From: Auanema rhodensis
Taxonomy: Eukaryota > Nematoda > Chromadorea > Rhabditida > Rhabditidae
Assembly: GCA_964057225.1 (NCBI GenBank)
Contig: OZ059897.1
Location: forward strand, 15,810,001-15,874,000
DNA: 64,000 nt
Direction of reading: 5' to 3'
The notes beneath the pieces were generated by a model. The model had not been told where the DNA came from, ran no database searches, and worked only from the letters and a program-made list of their open reading frames with translations. How positions within the stretch are numbered: the stretch's first letter is position 1; each line of letters starts with the position of its first letter. Of the stretch, positions 1 through 14,329 are shown one piece after another. The position numbers and the translations under genes were made by a program.

Positions 1-3000
1 TTACTTATTCTCATTCTATCTGTATGGCTATGCCTGCTAACCAACTTTGCACATATCCAATCCGTTTGTCCATGTGTTGTCAAGGTGTTGGCCCACGGCT
101 TACGTTGCCCATAAATAGAATACTCAATCAGGCCGAAGGTTCAGACATAGTTTTCCTTCTTTTCACCACAAAAGGACAAAAGCCATCTCAAGAGGTCGAG
201 CTCTGACTCTCTCACAGCCTCTACCTCTATCTCCTTCGCTATTGGTAGACTATAACTTCTTTTGCTTAAAACTACGTGTCTTTCATACACAAAGAATCAT
301 AGGTTCTCTTATATCTGAAGGCAATTCCTAGTTTTGTCGCCAGTCCGATCAACAGTATATGTGCTTGGGTATCAATCGACTCCTCATAAGCCATACAAAC
401 ACTACCTTTTCGTGCACTATACATCAACTCAACTGATGTTATAATGTGCTAACATCTATTATCTGTTACTGAATAAGAACATTACTTACCTATTATATCT
501 AAATAATGTCTTTCGTCGAGCGACTCATACTGACCCGACTTGCTGACTGGTATGTTTTGTCTTTTTTCTCTACAATTTGCTGATTTTGCACATTCAGTTT
601 ATAATTTTCCTACAAACTGAATGTTTTTTCATTATCCCCTAACTAATAATTAATTTTTCACGGTCATTTTTCATCATAAAGTATATGAATATAAGTAGAA
701 TTAATTTAGTAAAGCAATGTATATTTGTATGAATAAGGAAATAGACGCAAGAAATGCCTGCCGGCTTTTCAGCCATTTCTTTGTATCAAATATATAAAAT
801 GTTTATTGTATGTCAATTATTTTTGTTTTCTTGATAATACATACAACATCATACAACAAGCTATCGGCTCGTTTGATCTCTTCTTCAACAAGCAATCACA
901 ACAGGAAGCTTTGGTCCATTAGTTGTAGCCGCCAGGCTCTTCCGGCCCCTTGCTATGATGGTCATTGCGCCTGTTCGTAAGTCACATAAGCACATGCTTG
1001 ACTTGGTTTTATCTCTTTCAATCTTTTCTCTACCACTGTTGTGATATTTTCCTTGTATTTCTGTTATTCCTATATATGAAATTAAATAGGTACATATTGT
1101 GTTTAACAGATTCAAAGTTAAGAGGTCAATACATTTACATTTTTCATACGCTCCTAAATAATACATGCTCACATCTTTCAGTTCGAAAATAGTAAATATT
1201 AAATGAATGATGAATCATTTTTCTTTTTACTTATGAAAAGTCTAATTTGATCTATCATAAGAAGCATCGAGTTCGGCTAACTATAACAATAGTCTGTTAG
1301 CTTTTATTTTCAATCACAATTAAGTATTTGTACTTTGTGAGCCGTCGCTTCTGTCCACCATGAGACATCATAATGGATTTGCCTCCACGGCAGTTGGCTG
1401 TCATCTACGGGACCATCCTCTCATCTATACCGCCATTTGCCATATTTTGATACAGATTCGTGCACAGCTATAGACTATGCAAGCATGAGTTAGATGTTAT
1501 CAGATGTCTTCTAAATCTTTTCACTGCTAGTCGCTGTTTCGCTCATTCTTATCTTGATCAGGGAGTTGAAGAGTAAACGGAAAAGCATGGCTTGGAGCTA
1601 GCTGACCAGAAAGGCAGCAGGCCAATTGCCAGTCATATTTAATGGTCCTTTGTCTAGTTAAATCTCGACGTTTCATCCAAGCAAGTCATTGTTCTAACCA
1701 AAGTCAGTCATAGTTTCAAATTGTTCTTGTAACTACATGTCTACATATAATTACAACATTTAAAACATTTTAATTACTCACTTATATAATATTATTATTT
1801 TCTATTATTCTCAACAAATTTTAAACCTAAGAAAAAACTTGATGAGCTTAATAGTGTCCTCAAACTTTTCTCCTACATTTTTCTTCCTCTTGGACATGTT
1901 GCTTCAACCATCTGGCGTAAGACGAAGTCGGTTGATCGAAATAACAGATGCCATTGCTATCAAAGGAATACTATTCGTTTCAAGGTCTTCTCTCATTTGA
2001 CTTCTCTTTTCCTCTCATGTTCAGTATGTCTGTGTGTAGACGCTTACACAGTCTGTTCCCTTATGACTATCCATAAGTGGAAGATTAAAACCGATAAAAC
2101 TGAAGTTGAAAGCGGATGCTCTTGTTCCAGTGGCTGCTGCGGTTTAAAGAACGTTCGGTTCTGTTTCTGTGAGCAAACGGCGACTAGAGTTAGAGAACAG
2201 GAAGATGCAAGACATTTCTTCAGCATCTTAGGCTTGAAGATGAACTTCCGTTTCGCAATGCTTGATTATAGTTTTGAGTTCTAATTGTGATTAAAATGCC
2301 TTGAAGTTATTCATAGATTCTACTTGTTATGATCGATATGAATTTATTTCAATGAAAGCTCTTCAACATTTTCCGGCAACTTATAACTCGTCAATTCCTT
2401 TATGTGTGGTCTTCATCATACTCATTCTTTTCTCTTCTACCTACTTTTTCTCCTCATATTTCTGCATAAACCTCTTAAAATAGAATGAATCGAAATTTTC
2501 CTCTTCTGGTACTTTCTATTCAACGATTCTTCACATCCAGCTTGATGTCGAAGCTGACATACGTTCATTCAACCTACTGAACTCTTCTTATCATCATGTC
2601 CTTCGATCAGTCACAGACCTCCTCTAGACAACAAGCACTCTGAGCCCGTGGCCTCATTCAATCCACTCATCCTCTCTATATTTGCATTATTTCAAACATG
2701 GACTCGGTTAATCGTTAAACTCAACACACATAGTCTGAACGTAAATTTCTTCTTCGCGCTTCTTCTTTCTGTTTCTCTATGTTCAGCATGATCTTCAGTC
2801 ATCATTCGTTAGCATAAGGCTTTGTGTGTATTTCTGACACATCTTCTGTTCGATTAGATTGTTTAAAACTTTCAAATTATTGAAAACGTCTAACAACCAG
2901 ACAACAACCTTTGTTCAGAATTTATGTATATTCTGAGCAAATTATGTTCTTCTTCTAATCCTTTTTTATGAACAACAATCATTAAAATTAATTTTTATGA

Positions 3001-5236
3001 ACAATTCATATTCCTTTCATCTTTTACCTTGTCAATTGTTCTCCTTTTATGGATAGTTTCCGCTTAATTTGACCGGAAGATTATGTCAGTATATATGTCG
3101 ACTAATGAGATTCTTGATATTGCTATGAAGTTGCCGCCACCTCGAGCGGTGCAGGCTGTTTATGCTAACTCAATCATAGCTTTTAGCTCAACTCTTATTT
3201 TGTTGTTGACTTGAATAATTCTCGCTGCCTACGTTTCTTTTTAAAGCTTGCTTCCTCTCATGTTTATATTTCTTCAAACTTTGTTTCAAAATTTTAACAA
3301 TATAAACAACGAAAATTGGAATATCATCATATTCTTTATTTAAGCGAACAGATCTTCTTTTGCTTCTTTTATAACCTTACATAGTATTCTTGACCTTAAT
3401 TTGAAGAGAGCTCAGCTGTTTGTCGACGGTATAAGAACAAGGCAGACAAAAGCTAAATCCATTGTGTATCTTGTCTTTCGGGCTACCTGATCCTATATGT
3501 TCTCTTTACTACGCGATGCTAATTTCCGGCTCTTTTGCCTCATTCTAAGTCTTAATTGCTGAATCTTCCTCTTATATACTTGCATATATGTAAATGTTCA
3601 TACTTGATGTCAAAGTTAAATCATCAAAAAATATATATCGTAGATTAGTTTTTTGATAATTTAACTATGAGAATTCAATACATTTCACTTCAAATCCGCT
3701 CTGGCCTTTCTCTTTCATGAAATGTTAAGCCGAATTCAATTTTTTTTGTTTCCATGAAGGTAGACTCTTTAGAAGCTGGGAATAAATTCATCTAGAATGT
3801 TATTATATTTCATCGCTGCCCTTTTCCCTTCATAGTCCAGCCGGATCTCTAGCTTCATATTTTCTACCTGAAAGCTCATCTATATGTCATCTGTGCAGCT
3901 GAGATTTGGTTACTTAGATCTCCTATTCCAGTTTTAGATCTGTGATTTCATTCGGCTTGAAAGCTTTAGATCCAACCTTTATTGCTCTCATACTTTTCCA
4001 CACTATTTGAGTCCATATATATCGCTTTTTGATTTTTTTCAAAGTTGCCACAAGCATCAAGTTATGCAGAATTTGAATCGAATTTCCGGCCATCTCAACA
4101 TCAGAATGTTTAGAAACTTAATTTATCTGCTTAATAATATTATAATTCACTTGCGCATAAAAACATATTTTTTGCACAACTTTCTTTCTTCTTTCTTATT
4201 CTTGTTGATTAAGTCCTTTAAAAACGTACAACAACTTTTAAAATTTCTCATTTTGACTTCTGACTTTCCTTTAGTTGGTCTCGATTTTGTTCAAAAATGC
4301 AAACATCCTTCTAAACTTACCATCATTACCACATTTCAATGATAAGTTGTCCGAAAGTTTAAATGGGGAGAACTTAGTTGCTCCTTTTGGTGTTGTTCTA
4401 AGATATTGGACAGATTTAAGTCAACATTTTCTTGGATTATTATAAGCGTTGTTACGACTTTTTTTGCCATCTATTTTCCACTTGGGAAAGCTATGGAATG
4501 CTTTTTTCTTTCAGTTCAATTTTCTTTCATAACTCGGAACAATTAGTCGTTTGCCTATTATATTGTAAGATGAATTAAAGAGGCTGAAATCTTTTTCATT
4601 TTATCCCTATAACTAACTCCATTTTTATCCCATTGCCATGACCTGTCCTGCCTATCAAATAATATAGAAAAGTATGAAAATCTCTCTTCTCATTCTGTCC
4701 ATCTGCATATATTTTCAAAATCATGTCAATAAGAGTTTAAAGTTGGTAGTGGCAGCATGTTGCCTATCCTTTACTATACCGGTCTATCACAGTAAATTTC
4801 TATATAGAAATATAATCCGCTTATAGCCACTTGTAACTTCTAGAATTTTTCTGATGAATATCCACATTCCAATATAATATATTAATTCTTTAATGATTGA
4901 GTATTCGAACTAGATGTATAGTTAGCTAACTAAATGAAATTTCGGGTTAAATGGTTAAACAAAAGATATTTGATGGCTGGGTGGGCTGGTCGGCGTTCGT
5001 CATCCATGTCGAAAAGAGGAGGATCCTCTACTCAAGCCTTTAAACCCTCAAACCTTTAGCATACATGCATCCTCCTTTCAGAGCTAGCTCCACCCCTTTA
5101 TGTTAATGCTATGTTGTACATCTATTTAGTAGATCCTGGAAGTACTGCCAGCTAAATAGGATCTCTCATGTGCTTTCTCTAATATTTCAATGATATTCAA
5201 AAATATTAAAAAACTTATTACTTTCATTATTTTCAG
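1..5236 (+). other. Long non-coding stretch, probably unc-53 intron(s) or 5' region
   Basis: No exon could be assigned with confidence here. The sequence is AT-rich and pyrimidine-rich, with frequent stops in all frames, and no open stretch looks like a neuron-navigator segment. The first recognisable unc-53 exon starts at 5,237 in the middle of a codon, so at least one upstream exon must exist, either in this stretch or left of the window. Two weak exon candidates are an open segment ending at a good GTAAGT donor at 975, and a short Ser/Arg-rich ORF at 4,974-5,057 (27 codons). Neither resembles a protein I recognise. The calponin-homology domain of NAV2/UNC-53 was not seen. Confidence 0.5.
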
Positions 5237-8200
5237 TTTGGAAGATAGCTCATCACTCTCTAGTGGTATTTCTGATAACTTTGACGATATTTCAACTGAT
5301 GATTTAAGTGGACCGTAAGTTTTTTTCATTGTTTTTAGAGTTATTTTGAAAATTAGTCCTATACCCATCACAGTTTTTGCAGGCACATTTAATTGAATTA
5401 TTCTGAATGTGCGTTGTAATTAACTAAAATCTATTTATAACTTTTGCATAAGGTTCTTTTTAAATTATGTTTAATCTCTTTGTCGGTAAATTAAAAGCTA
5501 TTAGACCGATATATACTTTCTAGTCCATTTGACTGATACTACTTCTTGAAAAAGAAGAAGAAAACTGTTTTTTTTTCGTCCAATAGTTCATGATTCACTT
5601 TCTTGCTAACTCAAGTCGTGGGAAATTCGCTTCTCTTCTGATCCGAATAGGAAAAAGTAACAAAATAGTTGTTTTTTAATTTACAAAAAATGCTTGGTCG
5701 TCATGTAGCGTACACCGACTAAAAACGTTAAGTAAACTGTAAATTTGATCATTGCTGTCATTCTAATAGAAATATTCATACTATTCATCATCTTATTTCA
5801 TCGTCTGTCTTACATAAAACACATTTCGGTTAGATTTTATACGGACAGCTGCTGACAGTTCATATCTATTACAAAGCGAAAGATCAGACTCACTGTATGT
5901 TTTACGGATGACTTGAGCTGGATGATTGCAGCCGAATATATCTATCATATGACATTGATTGAAGAAATATAATTTTACTCAACTCTTTTGAGTTTTTTCT
6001 CTCATCATCTGTCTAATTACTATGTAACAACGATATAATGACGATAATGAAAATTGGTCAGAGACATCCTTTGGCTACCATTTGGCAACAAAGCCTTAAA
6101 CGGCGAATACTCATTTTGGTCGATTTAACGACCCAAAAGATCAAACAGGTGGTAAAATTCATCGAGCTACGAACGGTGATGTTATGGATCGGCATCTGTC
6201 AAATAGCTAGAAAATGTAAAAAGAAGTCGTTGCTCTAGTTCTGAATCACTTAATAATGGGCCCTAACTTCTGGTGATCGAATAAATTTTCGGAGAACATG
6301 AAAAAAATGTTCTTCTCTCTGATATTCATGAAAAATGCTAAATAATAATTCTTTTTCATCTCAGTGATCATCCAATGGCTACTGCAACTTTCGGCAAACC
6401 TAGTGATTATCAACCATTTTCAAGAAGTGTTCATACGCGAGGTAAGTAATATGTAACAGTCACATTATGCATGATCTCAGAGAATAAGACTGTATGCTAT
6501 ATTACAATTCACTTTTAGGACCTAGAAGTTCCTCTACTTCAATCGAACATCGCTCTCGACGTGTAGCAGAACAAGAAAATCTTCATCAGCTTCTTCAACA
6601 ATGTCGTACAAGTCAGCGGGGAGCTGCTGCTGGAGTAACCAATGTGAGTTTCTTTATGCGTATCAATCTAAAGGCTTTCTAATTGTTGCTATTTCATCTG
6701 AGTTGTTAAATCTGTAACTAGTTTGAAATAACGAAAAGGCATTGACAACTTGAATAGAATAGAACTAATCCCAATTTCACTCACCCTATATTGTTTCATA
6801 CTTATTCATGTTTCTTAAGAAAAATAACGAAACATAAGCTTGAATACAAATACAATTGCTTATATTCTATCGTAACTGAAGGTTAGCTTCATCGCTCATT
6901 CAAACAGTTTCTTCATTCATTTTTCCTTTTGACATGTGTTATAAAAATACTTCTGCATACAATCGCCGTTTCAGTAAAGGAAATGCTTGCGATTTGACAC
7001 ATATGTTCTTTCTCGCACAGCTTATCGAATTTTCGCTTTGTCCATCCATTGTAACAAGCTTTCCTTCTGATGTCCATTCAGGTGGCATAACCTTATTATA
7101 TGTTCTTGGCTAACATGTCCATTCGCAATTTGGATACGTTGCTGAGCATTCTATTCTTTCTCACTCAACCAGTTAACACTCCGTATGTCATACGTAGTTA
7201 GCTCTTAGAAAATAGTTGGTAATTAACGGTTCAAAGCATGGAAACTTTTGAATGTGAATAGAAAAGTTCAATCTTCATCTATCTGTATGCAACTAGGCAA
7301 CTACCGATTGCATTCAACTTCTTTTATTGATTGTTTCAAATTGTTATGTCGTTTCTGTCGAAAATAGTTCTGCAGCTTAATTAGCAGCACACTAGAACCG
7401 TATGCTATCAAATTCGTTTTGTTTTTTCCTCAACTTTTTGATAAACATCTTCAATCTTATCGAAAAGATAGTGGTTTAGGTTTTCTAGATAAAATTAACA
7501 ACATCTGCATAAGAATATATGTAATATATTCAAGTTTAAGTGAAAAAAAATCGAAAATGTCGTTTATGATCTGAAAATTTGACGAGCTAGCTTTGTGTCT
7601 CAACTAAATACCGATTGCATGTCAAACATGTTTTTAGTTTATTCAAAAGAATTTCCGTTTGTATGCCGCAGTCTTTAACTGAATATGGATCGGCAATTCT
7701 CAAGCTTAAACTGTCCGAGCTGCTTCTGTCTAATTAGTGATGTGTAGTAATGGACTCTAAATGAGCTGAACACAGCATCGCTTCAGAATGTTCTATAAGC
7801 TATGCATTCTGTGAGCGATTCTTAGTCCATATCCAGCTGCTGCTTAGATCATTGTTTTCTTCAACATTATTGGTTAAGAATGTCTGCTTCATTCCATTTT
7901 TTCCGGAAATCTACAAAACATATCAGGGTCAAGCACATTCAAGTTGGTAGACGAATAAAAATTTCATATAATATATTCTTCAGTCATGCTTTCCACTTTG
8001 TTGTTGCGATGTAGTAATATTACATTAACAAGAAAGCTCTTATTTTGAGTCATCCTCAACTTATTTTTATCTAATTCCAAAATCTTAATGGATATTCTAA
8101 TATTAAATCCATAAAGTGAAATAGGTACATAGAAGTGGAAGAAATGGTGTCGTGGAAATAGAGTTATCATAAAACTAAAACCACATTAATTATAATTTTC

Positions 8201-11200
8201 ACCCACTTCTGATCATCACATCCATCATTTCTACGTATAATAAGCTTTTCTTTAATATTATTGTTTACTTTCATATACATATATTCTATACTTTATCCCT
8301 AAAAACTCCTATGTATCATCATTTCTTTAACTTTATGTATTTTTTTTCTTACTAATAAAAGTTAAGAGAAAATATAGATAGATAAATGAAAAGACTAAGA
8401 AATAAAGTGAGAGAAACAACATAGAAAACGTTTTCCTATTCTATCATTCACCTTTAACATCGTTCTGTTCTTTTTCCTCATCATCTTTTTCCTCATATAC
8501 GACTAAATAATACTTTTGTAATAATGAATGCTACAGACAGCTGTTACGGCTGCTCAGATTTTGTGCTTAGAGCAGTGAGGTCATTTGAGGACATATGTAA
8601 CTCATCAGATTTTCACTCTTTTATCAGATTCTTCTGAAACGCTAACTAGAAATAACAAACTATTGTTATTAATAGATAGCTATCATTTTTATTTAATTTT
8701 ATTATAATATCCAATAGAAAATATTATATTGCATTAGCGTTGTCTTCTCATCATAGAATTAGAGAAGGATTTTGTATTGGCCTGAGCTTTAACTGTTTCC
8801 CGAAACGAATTGAATGAGATCGAAACAATGCCAGATGCGTAAATATTTTCTCTGATTATCTTCTTTCTACTTCTTCTCTTGCAAATGCATACTCATATTT
8901 ATGAATAGCTACTATATACTATGATCTGTAATTCGCATTTTCTATTACGACAAAAAAATCAGAAAACAATATTTCCAACTTTATCTAACATTTAGTTATT
9001 ATTTTTTTAGTAAAAATGCAAATTTTTTATACATATTTTGCACTATTTTAGGTTTTTCATAAAAATCATTAATTATGACACATTTAGCCCTTGCGATCTC
9101 CAGGATATAACACTATTGGATTTGCACGACACATCGATAGTGACACGCTCTCCGTGCACTCGCGTGCTTCTGTATCATCAGCATCTGCTCGTGGTCCGAC
9201 AGGTATGTTCAATCATTCGTTTCCTATTAATTTCTACTATATATATACATATACATCGGTCAGCTGTTTTCTCATGTCCGTACGTTATTGTCCTTGCACA
9301 ACATTCTCGAGATAGAAAATGCACTTGGCTTGAAAACAATCAGAATTAATGACATAATTCCGTGATCCAACATAATTTTCAATAATTGTCTGATGTTTCC
9401 TCATTCGTCAATTATTTTTTTGTCTGTCATCAGATATTTTTATGCGGAAAATCTTCGAAAGTGACGTACTAATGGACATTGACTAATCTATCCTTCCATA
9501 TAAGACTTATCCATCAAACCGCCAGCCACCTCATCATCTGCTGTCCATACAAACTCCGCGGGTTGTCTTTCGTCACTGTTCTCTATTATAATAATTTTTA
9601 CCAAAATATGATTAATATTCTTCGAACTGCAGCTATGTAGAATAGAAAAAACCGTTAATCCTTATGTGGTCAGCTGACAACTACTTTGAACTCTTCTATG
9701 ATTTTCCTGTTCTCACCTTCTTTTTGAACGGATTCATTCAAAGTCCGAAGGACATTCAAATAGAACAAAACATTTCCCTGTAATATTTAGACATACGGGA
9801 AACATTAGCACAGCGGTCATGATCACATCACTTAAAAAACTATCGCGTTGTTTTTCAAAACGAAAACTATTATCTCCTCTTTTCAGCCTCCTCACTGTCG
9901 TCTGGCTTCCATTCGTTGGACCGTAAAACTCATATGAGCGAGTTGTATGAGAACAGCCGCATGTGGACAGACAGGAATGCCATGGCAGCATTAGTATCAC
10001 CTCGCCGAATGCCAGCACATTCAAAACAGCAGCAGGATGATCGCGTATCAAGCGCTGGTAAGTTCATATATTTTATAAATAAATAAGTATATTCATTCTA
10101 ACAATATGGCGAAGTTTTGCTTTTTCGTACAAAACTTTAAACTAGCCAAACGTCATTCGATATTCGTCATGTAGTTTACGTATATATTCCTGGATCTACT
10201 TCATAACCTCATCATGCTTCTAATTCCTTTTGCTTGCCTATCGCTGTATTCTACTTGACGAATTTGCTGTTGTATTGTGATTGTGCTGACCTTCTCCTCA
10301 ATCTGATTCTGTATCACTGCCTTTTGAACAACAAATTGAACCTTCCACCTCTTACTTGTTGTGCTATGATGTGTTGAATTTAATTTCTTATTAGCATTCA
10401 TGCTTCTTTAGCTAACGCCTCCTTACACTTGTCTAGCGCCATGTCGAGATCCATGGTTATGCTAGATGTCAGCTCTTCATCACCTACTGTATCACGACGT
10501 CGTACCTCACCTCATACACCACGAACTGGCCGTATTCCTCTATCAGTTGCTGCTAGCCCAATAACTAACGGTATGAAGATGACCCTCGATCAAACACAAC
10601 CTCAGCATAACAACGATACAACACCAGACATACCACAGCGTAGCATTTCTAATGCTTAACTTCTTTATTTTGTTTTATTTCCTTATTTAGAATTAGTAAT
10701 GCTTTAATTCCTCGATTTAAATTTAACTTCCTAAAAAGTTTACATTTTATCTGCTTAAAATATTTCAGCAACTTTAAAGCTTTAACTTTCTTTCAAATTT
10801 TTTCATTTTAGGATCTATCTCTTCTCGATCTGCTCGTGAAGGTATTTATTCAACATACCGTGATCCTATTCAACTTCATCGCCTGAATGATGAAATTAGT
10901 AGAAGCCCTTCACACATGAGTAAAGATCCAATGGGATCTCATCTTTCCTTAGCCAGCTCAACTGCTTATTCAAATGTATCAGTTTATCAGAGACCGCAAC
11001 TATTTTCAAAAAATCATTTTAGATTAATGAGAGATATGAAGCAGAAATCCGTAAAATGAATTCAGAATTAGATGGATATCGTCAAACAGTTCACAAGCTC
11101 ACTCGGAAGCACGACGATTATACTCATCTTATGGAAGTTTTCGATCAACGCCTGTCATATTTGGCCCGCCACGTTGAGAAAGCACAGCTGAAGGTAAATA

Positions 11201-14200
11201 TCTCTTATATTCTCATAATACTACGGAAAGCTTTCAAAAGAAATGTGACCTTAATGGTTCTCATTCAATGGCTCTTGATTGTTAAATGCCAGCTGGCAGA
11301 TGAATCATCTCCCATTCTCTATGAAGATTATCTGAGATGATTCGTATTTCTTGTTTAGCCTGAGGCACTGTGAGGGCACTTGTCTAACAATCTACCAACA
11401 GCAAATTCTCATCTATCAAGCTGTAAAATGACTCAATCCTTCAATAGTTAGTCAGTCATGCAAACGACTTGCTTTCTAATTGGTCCCAAATCGACTGAAT
11501 GCTGACAGCCTTATGGGATCATATATCATGTGATACACACTTCAATCCAAATGAACGGATAGGCACTAACGAATATGTTTGCAAATAGAAGAAATTCTTT
11601 ATGATAAAACATCTTTCTAATTAGAAAATAAGCGTAATCAATACTTATATGAGAAGCGATTCTAAGTACTTCCTTAGTACTTTCCTCTTTTATACGATAG
11701 TTTGTTTCCCGGCATTAGAAATCTCTGAGGGATTCAAATGTCTAAGCTTATCGGTGCAAGGTATCTGAGACATGATGGCTTATAGCTCAAGTGTTTTACT
11801 CCCGTTCTAAACTAGTCGTATACGCTACTTGGCTATTCCGAAAAAATTATATTGAATTAGAGATACATTTTACCCTTTTTTCAGCCTGAAGAACTAGCTC
11901 GACTTCGTCAAGAAATAGAGAATCTTCGAGATATGAGTAATAGGGTTGCTCAAACTGCTGATGCAAAAAGAACACTGGTAAATAAAAAAACATGTTAGTT
12001 GTTATACTGTGATGTATACTTTCAGGAAGGAGCTGGAGAACTTTTACGTCAACCCTCTTTAGAGTCTGTAGCGTCAATGGCTAGCCATCGTTCATCAATG
12101 AGCTCTTCTAGTAAAAGCAGTAAAACGGATAAGATGTCATTGAACAGTTTCGGAGCAAAAACGAAGAAAAGCTGGGTAAGTCTAATAAATATACCATTTT
12201 TCAACAAAACTAAAAATCTTGACGCTTTCGTTTAATTGAATAACTGTTTTGTCTTTTATAGACTAATAGTATGGATGCTCAGGTAATTATAAAAGTTGTG
12301 ATCGTAAAATCGTGATTGTCGCATGAAATATTATTTCCAAAAACAGAGAAATGTGAATTTCCAATTTTATTATTCCAGATTCGTTCTTCATTCACGAAAG
12401 CTTTTTCCAAGAAAAAGAAGGGTTCTGAATGTGATCAATTGAATACAATCAATGGCTCAACGAGCAGGTATCCAAATAAACGAATTTAAACGCATATATA
12501 CTTCCTTTATAGACTCGACGAAATCGAAGTTGTTGAACTCAAAAAGCAATTAGAAGATAGAGATGAAGCTCTTACAGACGTTAGACTCGATGCATTAGAC
12601 AAAGCTAGAGAAGTAGATGTTCTTCGCGAAACTGTGAATCGTTTGAAGGTATGTTAAACCCTTAATAGTGTTATGTTCAACAATCGTATACAGAATGAAA
12701 ATAAGCAACTGAAGCAAGATATGTCGAGGCTTTTATCAACAAGATCTAGAGCGTCATCTCAAGTCTCTCTAGCAATGAATGATGAGGAACCTTTGTACGA
12801 AATCCCACCAACAGCTTCAAGTACTGCAAGCCAGTCGAGCAAACGCTCTTCTGGCTGTAACTCAGTGAAAGTCACAGTTAATGTTGATATGCGAGGAGTA
12901 ATAAGTTCCGCAATCTGTCCTGACAATGAAATTATTATTGGATTCTTACCAATTCCGGCCAAATATTCAACATGGTCGGAATTAGATCAACAGATATATT
13001 CGTTATTTGACGTATGTTTTCAAAGCTGGTATTCAATAATTACTGTATCATATTTAAGACATATATTGGCAAAATCGATCCTGATAGACTTCTTGGTCTG
13101 CATTGCTCAGATAGCTTAATAGGATATCAAATCGGAAGCGTCATAAGAGAAAAAGATTGTTCGATTCCTGAATCAGCGCCTGCTGATGTTATTACACCTA
13201 CTACTACTATTCGCTTGTTTATGAGAGGTGCAGCTCAACAGTCATTGGATTCCCTTGTTTTGGAATGTCTTTTTCCTCGATCCATGTTAGAGCAGCTCCT
13301 TCAGTTTCTTCTGACTCACAGACGATTAGTTTTGTCCGGAGCCACAGGGATCGGAAAGGTTTGTTTATATTCCAATATGTTAATTGAGTTATTTTTTTTA
13401 GAGTAATCTAGCACGACAATTGGCTGCCTACTTGTCCGTACGCATTGGATTACCTCAAGATGGAGTCCAAGATATTAAAATTCCGGATGAAGTTAATGGA
13501 AAAGATATAATAGAAGTTGAGCAACAATTGGAAAAGTTACTTCGAGGAGACTCAAATGTAGTTGTTCTTATGGATAACATACCTCGTCACCGTATAGCCT
13601 TTGTCTCTTCGGTATTCTCTACTGCTGAGCTAGGAGTTAGTGATGGTCCGTATGTGATTTGCACCGTTAACCGAGCATGTCAACTTCCTGAAATGCAAGT
13701 ACATCACAACTTCAAACTCTTCCTATTGACCAATAGAATGGATGGTGTAAAAGGATTTATGGCCAGGTTTAATAAATAATTCAAACGTTTTTAACATACA
13801 TGATATTTTTCAGATTCCTCCGACGTCGCATCATTGAGGCAGAATTCAGATTATCGAGACAAACGCCACAAGAATTGCTCAGGGTCATCCAATTTTTGCC
13901 AATCGTTCTACAAGCCGTTAACAATTTCATTGAAAAAGCTAACTCACTTGATGTTACGGTTGGACCGAGGATATTCCTGCAGTGTCCATTAGGTATTGAA
14001 GAATCACGCCAATGGTTTGTGTGCTTGTGGAATGAAAATATCGTTCCTTATATGGTCCGAGTGGCCAGAGAAGGGGTTAAGTTCCTTGGGCGCTGTGGAT
14101 CGTTCGAAGATCCAACAGATGTCGCATGCGAACACTGGCCTTGGCTAGAAGGACCAACAGGTGAGGAAGTACTTTCCCGCCTTTCCATAAAGGATATTGG

Positions 14201-14329
14201 ACAGGTAACGAGTTCGGTCTGGAATGTAAAAATATGTATTAATTCTAGGGTGCCAAACAGCCATTTAACCCATTGGACACATTGATTCGTCTCCAAGCTA
14301 GTCGCAATTCAGCTATTGAGAATATTTAA
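5237..14329 (+). CDS. unc-53: Neuron navigator / UNC-53 homologue, 3' portion
   Basis: Homologue of UNC-53/NAV2, a cytoskeleton-associated protein that guides cell migration and axon outgrowth. Exons read: 5237-5314, 6365-6441, 6519-6643, 9104-9202, 9887-10057, 10412-10570, 10812-10975, 11023-11193, 11885-11977, 12026-12175, 12262-12282, 12379-12467, 12513-12648, 12694-13011, 13059-13358, 13402-13766, 13814-14204 and 14249-14329 (TAA). The first exon encodes LEDSSSLSSGISD, the conserved NAV serine motif. Later exons give coiled coils (10.9-11.2 kb and 12.5-12.7 kb), a Ser/Lys-rich linker with KKSW and SFTKAFSKKKK, then the C-terminal AAA-like ATPase with Walker A GATGIGKS (about 13,340-13,407) and a Walker B-like VVVLMDN. 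The protein ends in a conserved NAV-type tail. Exon 6519-6643 ends in phase 0 while 9104 needs one carried base, so one of these is alternative or an exon is missing. The N-terminus is outside the window or unresolved. Identity is very secure; the upstream exons are less so. Confidence 0.92.
12262..12282 (+). other. unc-53: 21-nt microexon of unc-53
   Basis: A seven-codon segment (TNSMDAQ) flanked by a TTTTATAG acceptor and a GTAATT donor. It sits between KKSW (exon 12026-12175) and IRSSFTKAFSKKKK (exon from 12379). In vertebrate NAV proteins the corresponding KKKSWLRSSFKQAF stretch runs straight through, so this exon is an insertion at that point. It is in phase 0 on both sides and can be included or skipped without a frame change. 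Confidence 0.6.

Noticed and set aside
4007-4342. 111-codon plus-strand ORF in the left non-coding region.
   Set aside because: Composition is T-rich and hydrophobic, no homologue recognised, and there are no matching splice partners; most likely chance in AT-rich DNA.
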